From IMG/VR virus record IMGVR_UViG_3300031521_001337, positions 62,001 to 126,000 of that record: 64,000 nucleotides of DNA, one strand, 5' to 3'. Shown one piece after another: positions 21,957 to 28,920 of this stretch. The position numbers and the translations under genes are program-made. The notes beneath the pieces are model-generated. The model did no database searches. It was not told where the DNA came from and saw only the letters and a program-made list of their open reading frames with translations. The DNA comes from a virus. The first letter of the stretch is position 1, and every line of letters begins with the position of its first letter.

Positions 21957-22042
21957 GGAAATAGTAACTTACGAGAAGTAAGGCTTGCCTGCTAAGCAAA
22001 GCGTTCGTTTAGGCGAATAGGAGTTGGAATCCTACATTTCCG
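21957..22042 (+). tRNA. tRNA-Ser(GCU)
   Basis: Acceptor GGAAAT/ATTTCC with discriminator G. The anticodon loop CTGCTAA gives GCU on a short TTGC/GCAA stem. Variable arm GCGTTCGTTTAGGCG. The T arm is TAGGA/TCCTA with loop GTTGGAA, again lacking TTC, like the neighbouring Ser tRNA. Confidence 0.82.
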
Positions 22043-22061
22043 CAAATTAAAACATAAACAG

Positions 22062-23006
22062 ATGAAGATATTATTTATTGGTAATGGAATTTTTGGAGTT
22101 CCAGCATTAAAAAAATTACATGAAATTTATCAAGTTACAGTTATAACAACACCACCACGACGTTTCGGTAGAGTAGTACAAAATACACCTATTTATATTG
22201 CTGGTAAAGCTTTAGGTTGTTTAGTATATACTGCTAATGATATTAATGAACTTGAACATCGTATAATTAGTACTGATTTTGATTTAATTGTTGTTGCATC
22301 TTATGGACAAATAATTAAAATGAAAATACTTGATTCTGCTAAATATGGTGCAATTAATATTCATGGTTCATTATTACCGAAGTATAGAGGTGCTTCTTGT
22401 ATTCAAGCTGCTATTTTGAATAGAGATTCTGAAACAGGAGTTACATTTATTAAAATGAATGCTGCTGTAGATGCTGGAAGTATTATTACTCAACGTAAAA
22501 TGTATCTACCTGTAGGAATGGGATATATTATGCTTCTTGATCAATTATCAAACTTAGCTGCTGAAAATATTCTTCTAACAATCACTAAATATACTCGTGG
22601 AGTTATTTTAAGACCACAGATAGAAAGTGAAGCTACATATTGTTGTAAAATAACTAAAGATGATTGTTTACTTGATTTTAATAAAAATGTTGATGATGTA
22701 TATGCAAAAATGAAGGCATATGAATCGAATCACGGAGTATTCTTTTATTTACCAGATAACAATACTGAAGTTAAAATTAAAGATGCATGTATGTATACTG
22801 GACGTGTTAAAGGTGATTTCTTAGATGGAGAATTAATTTGTGTTGAAAATAATAAACTTTTTATAAATTGTAATAAAAGTAGTCTTCAGATTGTTTCATT
22901 ACAATTACCTAATAAAAAGGTTATGTCAGCTAGAGATTTTATTAATGGTCATAAGAAGTTAATCACACAATTTGCTGATTTACAAATAATTGTACATAAT
23001 GTATGA
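22062..23006 (+). CDS. fmt: Methionyl-tRNA formyltransferase
   Basis: 314 residues, the normal length for Fmt. The catalytic core shows NIHGSLLPKYRGA (about 107-119, with the Asn and His of the active site) and VDAGSII (about 144) supplying the Asp. A C-terminal OB-like domain starts near 205. The enzyme formylates Met on initiator tRNA using 10-formyl-THF. The phage also carries the initiator tRNA at 14982, so both parts of formyl-Met initiation are present. No peptide deformylase was found in this window. Other formyltransferases (PurN, ArnA-like) are less likely given the HGSLLPxYRGA form and length. Confidence 0.9.
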   Translation: MKILFIGNGIFGVPALKKLHEIYQVTVITTPPRRFGRVVQNTPIYIAGKALGCLVYTANDINELEHRIISTDFDLIVVASYGQIIKMKILDSAKYGAINIHGSLLPKYRGASCIQAAILNRDSETGVTFIKMNAAVDAGSIITQRKMYLPVGMGYIMLLDQLSNLAAENILLTITKYTRGVILRPQIESEATYCCKITKDDCLLDFNKNVDDVYAKMKAYESNHGVFFYLPDNNTEVKIKDACMYTGRVKGDFLDGELICVENNKLFINCNKSSLQIVSLQLPNKKVMSARDFINGHKKLITQFADLQIIVHNV

Positions 23007-23011
23007 AAAAT

Positions 23012-23095
23012 GGGATGTTATACCGTAGCTTATAGCGGGCCTGACTGTAACTTAGGTGTCTTCGGACTCGGGTGGTTTGACTCCACCACATCCCA
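23012..23095 (+). tRNA. tRNA-Tyr(GUA)
   Basis: Acceptor GGGATGT/ACATCCC perfect, discriminator A. The anticodon arm CCTGA-CTGTAAC-TTAGG gives GUA. The long variable arm expected for bacterial Tyr (GTC-TTC-GGAC) is present. T arm GGTGG-TTTGACT-CCACC. Confidence 0.92.
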
Positions 23096-23097
23096 CT

Positions 23098-23168
23098 AAA
23101 GTATTAGTCTTTAGACAATAAGCAAGATAAAAATAAGGAGTGGCACTTGCGTTCACCAATAATACTTT
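23098..23168 (+). ncRNA. Structured RNA K (71 nt)
   Basis: AAAGTATTA at 23098 pairs perfectly with TAATACTTT at 23160 (9 bp). A small GTC/GAC hairpin sits just inside. It fills the spacer between tRNA-Tyr and tRNA-Met. Confidence 0.5.
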
Positions 23169-23171
23169 TCA

Positions 23172-23244
23172 CACGATGTAGCTCAGTTGGTAGAGTAGTC
23201 CTTTCATGCAGGACGGGTCAGGAGTTCAAATCTCTTCATCGTGA
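23172..23244 (+). tRNA. tRNA-Met(CAU), elongator or Ile2
   Basis: Acceptor CACGATG/CATCGTG perfect. The anticodon arm GTCCT-TTCATGC-AGGAC gives CAU. T arm AGGAG-TTCAAAT-CTCTT. Discriminator A. It could be the elongator Met tRNA or an Ile tRNA whose CAU is lysidine-modified to read AUA; sequence alone does not decide. Confidence 0.88.
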
Positions 23245-23262
23245 CAAACTAAACAAAATAAA

Positions 23263-23460
23263 ATGGATAAATTATTATTAGTACTTTCAATTCTTACATT
23301 ACCTGGAACATTGTTACTTATTACAGGTTTAGCAGATCTTTCTACTGTTAAAGAAGAGAAGGATAAAATAACGTATAATATTGCAGTATTTCTTAGATTT
23401 ACATCAATATTAACATTAGCATTAGCTATATTTGGAATTATTGCTTACATTTTAAATTAA
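23263..23460 (+). CDS. Small membrane protein
   Basis: 65 residues with two transmembrane segments (about 4-24 and 43-64) and a short charged loop. It has its own spacer after tRNA-Met and is followed by another small membrane protein after four bases. Confidence 0.65.
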   Translation: MDKLLLVLSILTLPGTLLLITGLADLSTVKEEKDKITYNIAVFLRFTSILTLALAIFGIIAYILN

Positions 23461-23464
23461 AATT

Positions 23465-23629
23465 ATGACTCTGTATAAAAAACTAAAGTGGACGTTCTTT
23501 GCAACACCACGACATGCAACTGAATGGGCTGAACAAAATGAAATGAGAATAACAGCTGCATTAGGAGTTGTTTTTGTAACATTTTTAATATTATTATTAT
23601 TTGGTCAACTTCCAACATGGGCTGGATAA
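23465..23629 (+). CDS. Small single-pass membrane protein
   Basis: 54 residues. A basic aromatic N-terminal half is followed by one hydrophobic segment (about 29-46). It is likely co-translated with the preceding membrane protein. No family known. Confidence 0.6.
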   Translation: MTLYKKLKWTFFATPRHATEWAEQNEMRITAALGVVFVTFLILLLFGQLPTWAG

Positions 23630-23644
23630 ATGACGCTGCTCGAT

Positions 23645-23730
23645 GAGTAGATGTCCTGGTGGGTCGCATTACCGAAATTGCGATAGTAGAACATGGGATA
23701 GCACTACTTAAAAAAGAGCCCTCCCACCAC
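23645..23730 (+). ncRNA. Structured RNA L
   Basis: TGGTGGG at 23657 pairs with CCCACCA at 23723. Two inner stems (TCGCA/TGCGA and AGTAG/CTACT) make a plausible three-way junction. Only one base separates its 3' end from tRNA-Thr. Confidence 0.5.
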
Positions 23731-23802
23731 GCCCGAGTAGCTCAGTGATAGAGCAATGGTATTGTAAACCATTTGTCGTCGGTTTGACCCCGACCTTGGG
23801 CT
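23731..23802 (+). tRNA. tRNA-Thr(UGU)
   Basis: Acceptor GCCCGAG/CTTGGGC. The anticodon arm ATGGT-ATTGTAA-ACCAT gives UGU. T arm GTCGG-TTTGACC-CCGAC. The discriminator is U, not the usual A for Thr. Confidence 0.88.
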
Positions 23803-23820
23803 CTATTAAAAATAAAGAGA

Positions 23821-24200
23821 TGATTAAAAACATTATTAAAAGTTGGAAACATATTCCATATACATTGAAACATTATATAGCTTTTTTAAAACTTGAAAAG
23901 AAGTTATTAGGTTATTATAAGTATAAGTTTCATGATTTGGATAAAGTGTTAATGTATCTATTCATTCCTTTTATAGGAACACATCGAATTAAAATGATAC
24001 ATCGTAAGATTAATAGACATCATATTACATTTTATAAAACGAATTGTAATTATGAAGAAGCTATTATTGATTGGGAATGTTCAAGGTTTACAAAAGCTGA
24101 TAAACCTAGAACAGCAAGAGAAATTGTTAATGATAGACCTGATAAAAATTCAAGACACTATTATGAACTAGTAAGACAATTAAATAAATTTAATTTATAA
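23821..24200 (+). CDS. DUF5662-like protein
   Basis: 126 residues. The order HDLDKVLMY, RHHITFY, IDWECSRFTKADKPRTA with paired His, Asp and Glu residues resembles the DUF5662 family of phage and bacterial proteins, proposed to be metal-dependent. The exact reaction is unknown. It starts 18 bases after tRNA-Thr. Confidence 0.7.
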
Positions 24201-24202
24201 TT

Positions 24203-24466
24203 ATGGATAAAAATCAAAGTGATAATATTTGTCCTAATTGTGGGGCTATATTAAATGCAAATACAGCGTGTACAGATGGTACTAAAGCTGGACCTGGTGA
24301 TATTTCAATATGTTTGTATTGTCAATCAGTTAATATATTATCAGAACATATGACAACTCTTAAACTTTCACAAGAAGAATATGACGCTCTAGATGCTGAT
24401 ATAAGAGCTAAAATTGAAAAAGTCATAGAAGTAGCTAAGGCAATGAACATTAAATACAAAGAATAA
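24203..24466 (+). CDS. Zinc-ribbon protein
   Basis: 87 residues. CPNCG (about 10-14) and CLYC (about 37-40) form a likely four-Cys zinc ribbon, followed by a helical C-terminal half. It shares its last base with the start of the next gene. Confidence 0.65.
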   Translation: MDKNQSDNICPNCGAILNANTACTDGTKAGPGDISICLYCQSVNILSEHMTTLKLSQEEYDALDADIRAKIEKVIEVAKAMNIKYKE

Positions 24467-24765
24467 TGACAGTAAGAGAATTATATGAGTATTTAGGAGG
24501 ATTACCTTATAATAGTCAACATTGGGATGATGAAGTTGTTATTCCTTTAGACTATCCTTCTATGGGTAGTCGTATATCAGAACCTATTCTTCGAACTAAT
24601 TTTGGTTTTGATTGGGATTCTAGTAAATGTTTTATAGTAACAGAAGCCAAACTTGTAAAGAGTTTTAAAGCTCCTGGAACAGGTGAACCTTTAGAAGTAA
24701 TTGAATTAAAGAATTTGACTAAACCGTCGAATCCTAAAGATAAAAGTGTTGGAGAAACTTCGTAA
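24466..24765 (+). CDS. Hypothetical protein
   Basis: 99 residues starting TVRELYEYLGGLP. Many small phage and plasmid proteins begin this way and carry a short beta-sheet domain of unknown function. It is followed by a spacer with a GGTAGG/CCTACC hairpin and then tRNA-Gly. Confidence 0.65.
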   Translation: MTVRELYEYLGGLPYNSQHWDDEVVIPLDYPSMGSRISEPILRTNFGFDWDSSKCFIVTEAKLVKSFKAPGTGEPLEVIELKNLTKPSNPKDKSVGETS

Positions 24766-24818
24766 GAAGACTGATCTAGTCTCGGTAGGCACGTGCACAG
24801 TGATCCTACCCGTACCAT

Positions 24819-24892
24819 GCAGTAATAGCTCAGTTGATCAGAGCACTCGCCTTCCAAGCCTGGGGTCGTGGGTTTGAACCCCACTTACTGCT
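24819..24892 (+). tRNA. tRNA-Gly(UCC)
   Basis: Acceptor GCAGTAA/TTACTGC perfect with discriminator U, as for Gly. The anticodon loop CTTCCAA gives UCC. The anticodon stem CTCGC/GCCTG has two mismatches in the middle (T-T, C-C), so it may be weak. T arm GTGGG-TTTGAAC-CCCAC. Confidence 0.85.
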
Positions 24893-24900
24893 CTTACATG

Positions 24901-24973
24901 GTGACATTAGCTCAATTGGTAGAGCGCTGGTTTGTGGTGCCGGTCGTTGCGGGTTCGATCCCCGTGTGTCACA
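24901..24973 (+). tRNA. tRNA-His(GUG)
   Basis: Acceptor GTGACAT/GTGTCAC. The anticodon arm CTGGT-TTGTGGT-GCCGG gives GUG. The base before is G (24900), which could serve as the G-1 required by HisRS, but the opposing discriminator is A rather than C. T arm GCGGG-TTCGATC-CCCGT. Confidence 0.88.
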
Positions 24974-24996
24974 CAAGAACAATTAAATTTTAAATT

Positions 24997-25362
24997 ATGT
25001 ATTACAAAGCAATTAAAAGAAATTCAGATGGTCGTGAATTGTATTCAGAAGTATTATGTCTTATTAAAGTAAAAGATTATGTGAAAGCAACACGTAATTA
25101 TACAGAAGTTATTCCAATTATTCCAGAAGTAATTGAAATTGTACCTGAAACAATGCGACAAATGGGTTGGAGGAGACAATCATTTTATTTAGATGATACT
25201 CAAGGAAATCAACACAATTTTTTCAATTGTGATAATTTTAGTCATTTAGCACAAATCTTTCGAGATAAAAAAGTTTTTGTGTATCATTCTCGTAGAGGTG
25301 GAGAAATCCGTCGCTCTATAGTTGGTACAATTGATGAAACCAATACAGAACATTGGTTTTAA
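24997..25362 (+). CDS. Hypothetical protein
   Basis: 121 residues, soluble, mixed beta/alpha composition, no recognised domain. It lies between tRNA-His and a broken tRNA/HNH region. Confidence 0.65.
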   Translation: MYYKAIKRNSDGRELYSEVLCLIKVKDYVKATRNYTEVIPIIPEVIEIVPETMRQMGWRRQSFYLDDTQGNQHNFFNCDNFSHLAQIFRDKKVFVYHSRRGGEIRRSIVGTIDETNTEHWF

Positions 25363-25372
25363 CATGGTATAA

Positions 25373-25394
25373 AGGTTCGTAGCTCAGTGGTTAG
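25373..25394 (+). pseudogene. 5' fragment of a tRNA gene
   Basis: GGTTCGTAGCTCAGTGGTTAG is a typical tRNA 5' half (acceptor plus D arm), but no anticodon arm, T arm or 3' acceptor follows. The sequence instead enters the decayed HNH gene. It looks like a tRNA broken during homing endonuclease insertion or loss. Confidence 0.5.
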
Positions 25395-25417
25395 TAAACA
25401 AGTAAAAATTAGTAAAA

Positions 25418-25595
25418 ATGGATGAAATGAGAGTGTGTAAAACACATGGTGAAACAACATTTAGATCCAAATGAAAAAGATTTTGGAATATCAGCAAAAG
25501 GATATACTAGAGCATGAGAAAAAGTTAAAGAAGAATTAGATAAATGTATTATGGTCTGTGCTAATTGTCACAGAGAAATACATTCAGAAGAATAA
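25418..25595 (+). pseudogene. Decayed HNH endonuclease with in-frame TGA at a Trp position
   Basis: The first part (from ATG 25418) encodes RVCKTHGETTF, the N-terminal start of a common phage HNH family. The frame then shifts: from 25458 another frame encodes HLDPNEKDFGISAKGYTRA, a TGA at 25515-25517, then EKVKEELDKCIMVCANCHREIHSEE. In the family the residue at the TGA is Trp (xxRxWEKVKEELDKC). The central zinc-finger part is deleted, so the gene is a relic. The TGA still shows how the parent was decoded. Confidence 0.75.
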
Positions 25596-25596
25596 T

Positions 25597-25683
25597 GTAC
25601 ACGTTGCCTTAGTTGGTCGACAGGTCCAGGCTGTTAACCTGGTGAATAATATTCCACCGCAGGTTCGAATCCTGCCGTGTACG
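25597..25683 (+). tRNA. tRNA-Asn(GUU) with long variable arm
   Basis: Acceptor GTACACG/CGTGTAC perfect with discriminator G, as for Asn. The anticodon arm CCAGG-CTGTTAA-CCTGG gives GUU. T arm GCAGG-TTCGAAT-CCTGC. The variable region contains a GAATA-AT-ATTC hairpin, making this an 87-nt type II tRNA, unlike normal bacterial tRNA-Asn. Confidence 0.88.
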
Positions 25684-25692
25684 CTTCTATAT

Positions 25693-25763
25693 TGACCGAT
25701 GGTGTAATGGTAGCACACATCCCTTTGACGGATGTCGCCCAGGTTCGAGTCCTGGTTGGTCAA
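25693..25763 (+). tRNA. tRNA-Gln(UUG)
   Basis: Acceptor TGACCGA/TTGGTCA. The anticodon arm CATCC-CTTTGAC-GGATG gives UUG. T arm CCAGG-TTCGAGT-CCTGG. Discriminator A. It starts with a weak U1-A72 pair, as Gln tRNAs do. Confidence 0.92.
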
Positions 25764-25785
25764 CTAAATTATAAATTATAAAATA

Positions 25786-26064
25786 ATGAATGAATACGGT
25801 GAAGATTCAGAGTATAAATGGTATTTCTTTACAGGTTGTCTTATGGAATGTGCTAATGCAAGTTGTTGTCTTTATGGTGGTAATATTGGCTATGATAAAT
25901 TTAGTTTTAGTGATATGATAAAAGTAAATGGAACAAGAGGTTATCCTGGACAATGTTCAGCAACTGTTGGACTACTTATTATTGATGAACATTTAGATCA
26001 TCCTAAATTTATAGAATGGATGAATAACTTACCTGATGAAATAAGAAATAATTTACCTTTTTAA
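25786..26064 (+). CDS. Hypothetical protein, intact relative of the next gene
   Basis: 92 residues with KWYFFTGC near the start, several Cys residues and the ending LPDEIRNNLPF. The gene at 26075 shares the early W-[YW]-F-[FW]-T-x-C block, a Cys-Tyr/Leu-Tyr-Gly segment and the closing IRxxLxxxLPF. It provides the internal reference showing that the TGA in that gene sits where an aromatic residue belongs. Confidence 0.7.
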   Translation: MNEYGEDSEYKWYFFTGCLMECANASCCLYGGNIGYDKFSFSDMIKVNGTRGYPGQCSATVGLLIIDEHLDHPKFIEWMNNLPDEIRNNLPF

Positions 26065-26074
26065 AAATAGAATA

Positions 26075-26422
26075 ATGAGATTAGTAACAGTAAATTTAGA
26101 TATAGATCCTGAATCTGGACTTGAAGAAGAATTTGATGATGTACCACAATCAGAATGGTGATTTTGGACATGTTATTACAAAAGTGAACCCGATGGACTT
26201 TGTTGTGTATATGGTTATCAAGATCCAGATCAACCACATCAGTTAATATATAGTCAACAAATTGAAGTTTGTGGTCGATATGTTAGAGGTTTTGGTTCAT
26301 GTTGTTATGATCATGAATTATTTGCATTAACTAATAATACAGATAATTACGAATTTATATGTTGGTTTGAAAAACTAAGTTATGAAATTAGAAAAGAATT
26401 AATGATAATATTACCTTTTTAA
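26075..26422 (+). CDS. Hypothetical protein with in-frame TGA (read as Trp)
   Basis: 115 residues if TGA at 26159-26161 (codon 29) is read. The frame is open on both sides: it starts with ATG 26075 ten bases after the previous stop and ends TAA at 26420 with ELMIILPF, parallel to the LPF ending of the 25786 gene. Around the TGA the sequence reads SEW-x-FWTC against KWYFFTGC in the relative, so x aligns with Tyr and Trp fits. Terminating at the TGA would leave a 28-residue stub. Confidence 0.75.
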
Positions 26423-26429
26423 TAAAAAT

Positions 26430-26570
26430 ATGATTAAAAAATTAATTAAATGGTTTAAGAAACCAAAGAAACAAAAGACTTGTTTTGCTGATGCAGATGG
26501 TATGTCACATGCAGGATGTGCTTCTATGCCTTCTTGTGATAAATGTTCTTGTTACAGATATAAACTGTAG
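26430..26570 (+). CDS. Small basic Cys-rich protein
   Basis: 46 residues. A Lys-rich first third is followed by CFADADGMSHAGC and a CDKCSC ending, five Cys in all, likely metal-binding. It lies seven bases after the TGA-containing gene and six before tRNA-Leu. Confidence 0.55.
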   Translation: MIKKLIKWFKKPKKQKTCFADADGMSHAGCASMPSCDKCSCYRYKL

Positions 26571-26576
26571 TAAAAT

Positions 26577-26668
26577 GTCTAAGTGGCGAAGTTTGGCTGA
26601 AACGCATAAGACTTAAAATCTTATACCCTTTGTGGTGAACACCGTGGGTTCGATCCCCACCTTAGATA
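26577..26668 (+). tRNA. tRNA-Leu(UAA)
   Basis: Acceptor GTCTAAG/CTTAGAT. The anticodon arm TAAGA-CTTAAAA-TCTTA gives UAA. The variable arm is long and the T arm is GTGGG-TTCGATC-CCCAC. Discriminator A. Confidence 0.92.
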
Positions 26669-26735
26669 CTTAAAAATACTAGTAAATCTTAATTTATTTA
26701 AGTTGGCTTCGTGGGTTAAAAGGAATCCACACTAT

Positions 26736-26809
26736 AGCTTGTTAGTTCAGTTGATTAGAATGCCGCCCTGTCACGGCGGAGGTCGCCGGTTTGAGCCCGG
26801 TACAAGCTG
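26736..26809 (+). tRNA. tRNA-Asp(GUC)
   Basis: Acceptor AGCTTGT/ACAAGCT perfect with discriminator G. The anticodon arm CCGCC-CTGTCAC-GGCGG gives GUC. T arm GCCGG-TTTGAGC-CCGGT. Last tRNA of the island. Confidence 0.93.
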
Positions 26810-26814
26810 CTTAG

Positions 26815-26842
26815 AAGGAGATCTATTAGGTCTCCTTTTTTA
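26815..26842 (+). terminator. Rho-independent terminator ending the RNA island
   Basis: AAGGAGA/TCTCCTT stem with a short loop followed by TTTTTT, five bases after tRNA-Asp. It marks the 3' end of the 12-kb tRNA/ncRNA region. Confidence 0.9.
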
Positions 26843-26856
26843 ATTTAAAAAATATT

Positions 26857-27162
26857 ATGAGGAAATTAAAACGGATATATTGGGAAATAGCTGAAGAAAA
26901 AGAAATTAAAGGTACTTATAAGATATCTGAAGATTATATTATCGAATATATAATTTTTGATAATAATTCTGTTCGTAAAATGAAAACTTTAATCGTATGT
27001 GAAAACAATAGATGTAATCATGTATCAGGTGATGAATCTATAAATAAACTTAGACAACATGCTGAACGAGATTTAGATCGTCGTATAAAACTTTATAATA
27101 TGAATGACGACTCACATGAAATCAATATATGGTTTCATGAATATAAACATAAACACAAATAA
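26857..27162 (+). CDS. Hypothetical basic protein
   Basis: 101 residues, rich in Lys, Arg and His, no recognised domain. It follows the island terminator by 15 bases, without a clear promoter. Confidence 0.65.
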   Translation: MRKLKRIYWEIAEEKEIKGTYKISEDYIIEYIIFDNNSVRKMKTLIVCENNRCNHVSGDESINKLRQHAERDLDRRIKLYNMNDDSHEINIWFHEYKHKHK

Positions 27163-27170
27163 AATAGATT

Positions 27171-27608
27171 ATGCAGAAAAAAACTTTAACACTTAAAGAT
27201 TTTGACGGTAAGGTATTAGTATCTTACTTAAAGGAAGATGATCGATTGCAATCAGCAATTGATTATAGATGCGAAGGTGGCCCAAAAGCTATCCTCGAAG
27301 TAGTAAAAGGTGAAAGAATCGGAGTAGTTGTTGCACTTGGTGCAGGAGTATTCGGATGGTCACTTTGTAACAAAAAGGATCAATTGGTTCCAGTTGCTGA
27401 AACATCTGGAGAAATTGTAGTTATTTCTGTACCTGGTGATACGTTTGACAAAGCAATTGGTTTAGACAAAGCACTTCAACGTGCAAAAATTGCTCAATCA
27501 TTGGATGCTGAAAACCGTGTGAGTTTCTACAAAAAAGTTCCGTACACTCTTTCAAACTTGTTTGAACAAATGACGGAGCGTGCTGAAATCTACTACGCAA
27601 ATAAGTAA
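27171..27608 (+). CDS. Hypothetical protein
   Basis: 145 residues. Codon use is more GC-balanced than in its neighbours, with a Gly/Val-rich middle (about 50-75). No motif was recognised. Such codon use in this genome usually marks well-expressed genes, but that is inference. Confidence 0.7.
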   Translation: MQKKTLTLKDFDGKVLVSYLKEDDRLQSAIDYRCEGGPKAILEVVKGERIGVVVALGAGVFGWSLCNKKDQLVPVAETSGEIVVISVPGDTFDKAIGLDKALQRAKIAQSLDAENRVSFYKKVPYTLSNLFEQMTERAEIYYANK

Positions 27609-27609
27609 G

Positions 27610-27921
27610 ATGATTGTAATTAAAGGTAAAGAATTCGAAATGGTTCAGTCAAATACGACTGGACCATTTTTTGATTTAAGTTTACTTGTAAAAGTAAATG
27701 AGGGCAAGGACACTGAACGTACAGAAATGAAATTAGTAGCTCACGGATTACCTTTTGAAGTATGTATGCAGAAGATTGTAGGAATTAAAATGGCTGACAA
27801 AGATGGAGTTTATACTGTTGCTGAATTTATTGCAAAGTATAAAACTGTAGTTGATGAAGTTGCTAAATTAATTACTAATGAAGAGAAACCTAAAAAAGTA
27901 AAAGAAGATTCAGATGAATGA
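27610..27921 (+). CDS. Hypothetical protein
   Basis: 103 residues, beta-rich first half and an acidic, Lys-rich tail. The ATG at 27610 lies one base after the previous stop. An earlier in-frame ATG at 27580 would overlap. It ends with TGA inside the next gene's start region. Confidence 0.65.
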   Translation: MIVIKGKEFEMVQSNTTGPFFDLSLLVKVNEGKDTERTEMKLVAHGLPFEVCMQKIVGIKMADKDGVYTVAEFIAKYKTVVDEVAKLITNEEKPKKVKEDSDE

Positions 27922-28288
27922 TTCTATATTAATAATTAACGAAGAAGATCTATTACAAGATATTACTCTTGATCGTATAAATGATTGGATGGTTGAAGCA
28001 GGTGAAGATTTCCTAGATTATTGTGGAGATATAAATCATGAAAAATTTGCATATCAATTTATGGGTTTTGCTTTAGCAAGACACCCTGAATGGGGTCCAG
28101 AATTAATAGATTCTTGTAATGGAGATCATATTTATACACAATTAGTAGCACAAGTATATTATGATAAGTATGAACATTCTGGAGATGCTGGCGATTTATT
28201 TTATCAAGATTTATGTGATTTTATTAATCATACAACATATACTAAAAAGAAAGTTAATCAATTTTTAATTGAAGAAATAGATGGATAA
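27914..28288 (+). CDS. Hypothetical acidic protein
   Basis: 124 residues, acidic and aromatic, mostly helical. It overlaps both neighbours by 8 bases. No recognised domain. Confidence 0.65.
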   Translation: MNDSILIINEEDLLQDITLDRINDWMVEAGEDFLDYCGDINHEKFAYQFMGFALARHPEWGPELIDSCNGDHIYTQLVAQVYYDKYEHSGDAGDLFYQDLCDFINHTTYTKKKVNQFLIEEIDG

Positions 28289-28571
28289 TATAACCTGGAA
28301 TAAATTAGGACAAGATGTTAATGCAAAACCAGTAGAAACTACTGAAGAAAAAAAAGTTGTATTAACACACGATGAAATTAAAATACAAGTTGGAAAACTT
28401 ATTGAACAATGCGATGCATTAGTAGCTTCGGCAAATACTTTATATAGTGAATTCATTAATAAAGAATTATATGATTCATTAGTAATGCTTGAATCAGGAC
28501 AGAAATCATTGAAAAAAGTATACATTAAAGAACCAATGGTCGATAAAGTATTAGAAAAAGCAGAAGCATGA
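28281..28571 (+). CDS. Hypothetical helical protein
   Basis: 96 residues, helical and coiled-coil-like after residue 30. It ends TGA TAA and overlaps the next microprotein start by four bases. Confidence 0.65.
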   Translation: MDNITWNKLGQDVNAKPVETTEEKKVVLTHDEIKIQVGKLIEQCDALVASANTLYSEFINKELYDSLVMLESGQKSLKKVYIKEPMVDKVLEKAEA

Positions 28572-28639
28572 TAAAAATAATATTAATTGCATTAATTATT
28601 TTAATAGGATTATTTGCAATTTTAATTGATAAAGATTAA
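28568..28639 (+). CDS. Transmembrane microprotein (23 aa)
   Basis: M-I-K followed by about 16 hydrophobic residues and a charged DKD end, a minimal single-pass membrane peptide. The start overlaps the previous stop (ATGATAA) and the stop overlaps the next start (TAATGG), which argues that it is translated. Confidence 0.45.
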   Translation: MIKIILIALIILIGLFAILIDKD

Positions 28640-28920
28640 TGGAAAATCCAGAATTAAGGTATTGGAAATGTATGATTGGTCCTATAGAAAAAGATTCATT
28701 TATGGGATTATCTGATGGAGCATTACGTGATTCAATAAAAGGTAGGTTCTTTTCATTGTTTAGTAAACATGCTGATAATTGTGTATCAAGTTGGGGTGTT
28801 GATGAAGAAAAGTTTGAACTCATTAGAGAAATCGAAAGATATTCAGTTGATGATTTAAGACATGTAATAACAGAATTAAAAATGATGAAAGATGCTGAAA
28901 GAGCAAATAATAGAGCATAG
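28639..28920 (+). CDS. Hypothetical protein
   Basis: 93 residues, soluble, with one conserved-looking CVSSWGVDEEKFELI segment. No domain recognised. It overlaps the YqeY-like gene by 29 bases. Confidence 0.65.
   Translation: MENPELRYWKCMIGPIEKDSFMGLSDGALRDSIKGRFFSLFSKHADNCVSSWGVDEEKFELIREIERYSVDDLRHVITELKMMKDAERANNRA

Noticed and set aside
23640-23700. Hammerhead ribozyme
   Set aside because: GATGAG and GAAA occur in the right general order, but the CTGATGA core and the required three stems do not align.
14584-26809. CRISPR array in the repeat-like island
   Set aside because: Repeated words come from tRNA arms (TAGCTCAG, GGTTCGAA) at irregular spacing; there are no equal-length repeats and spacers and no cas genes.
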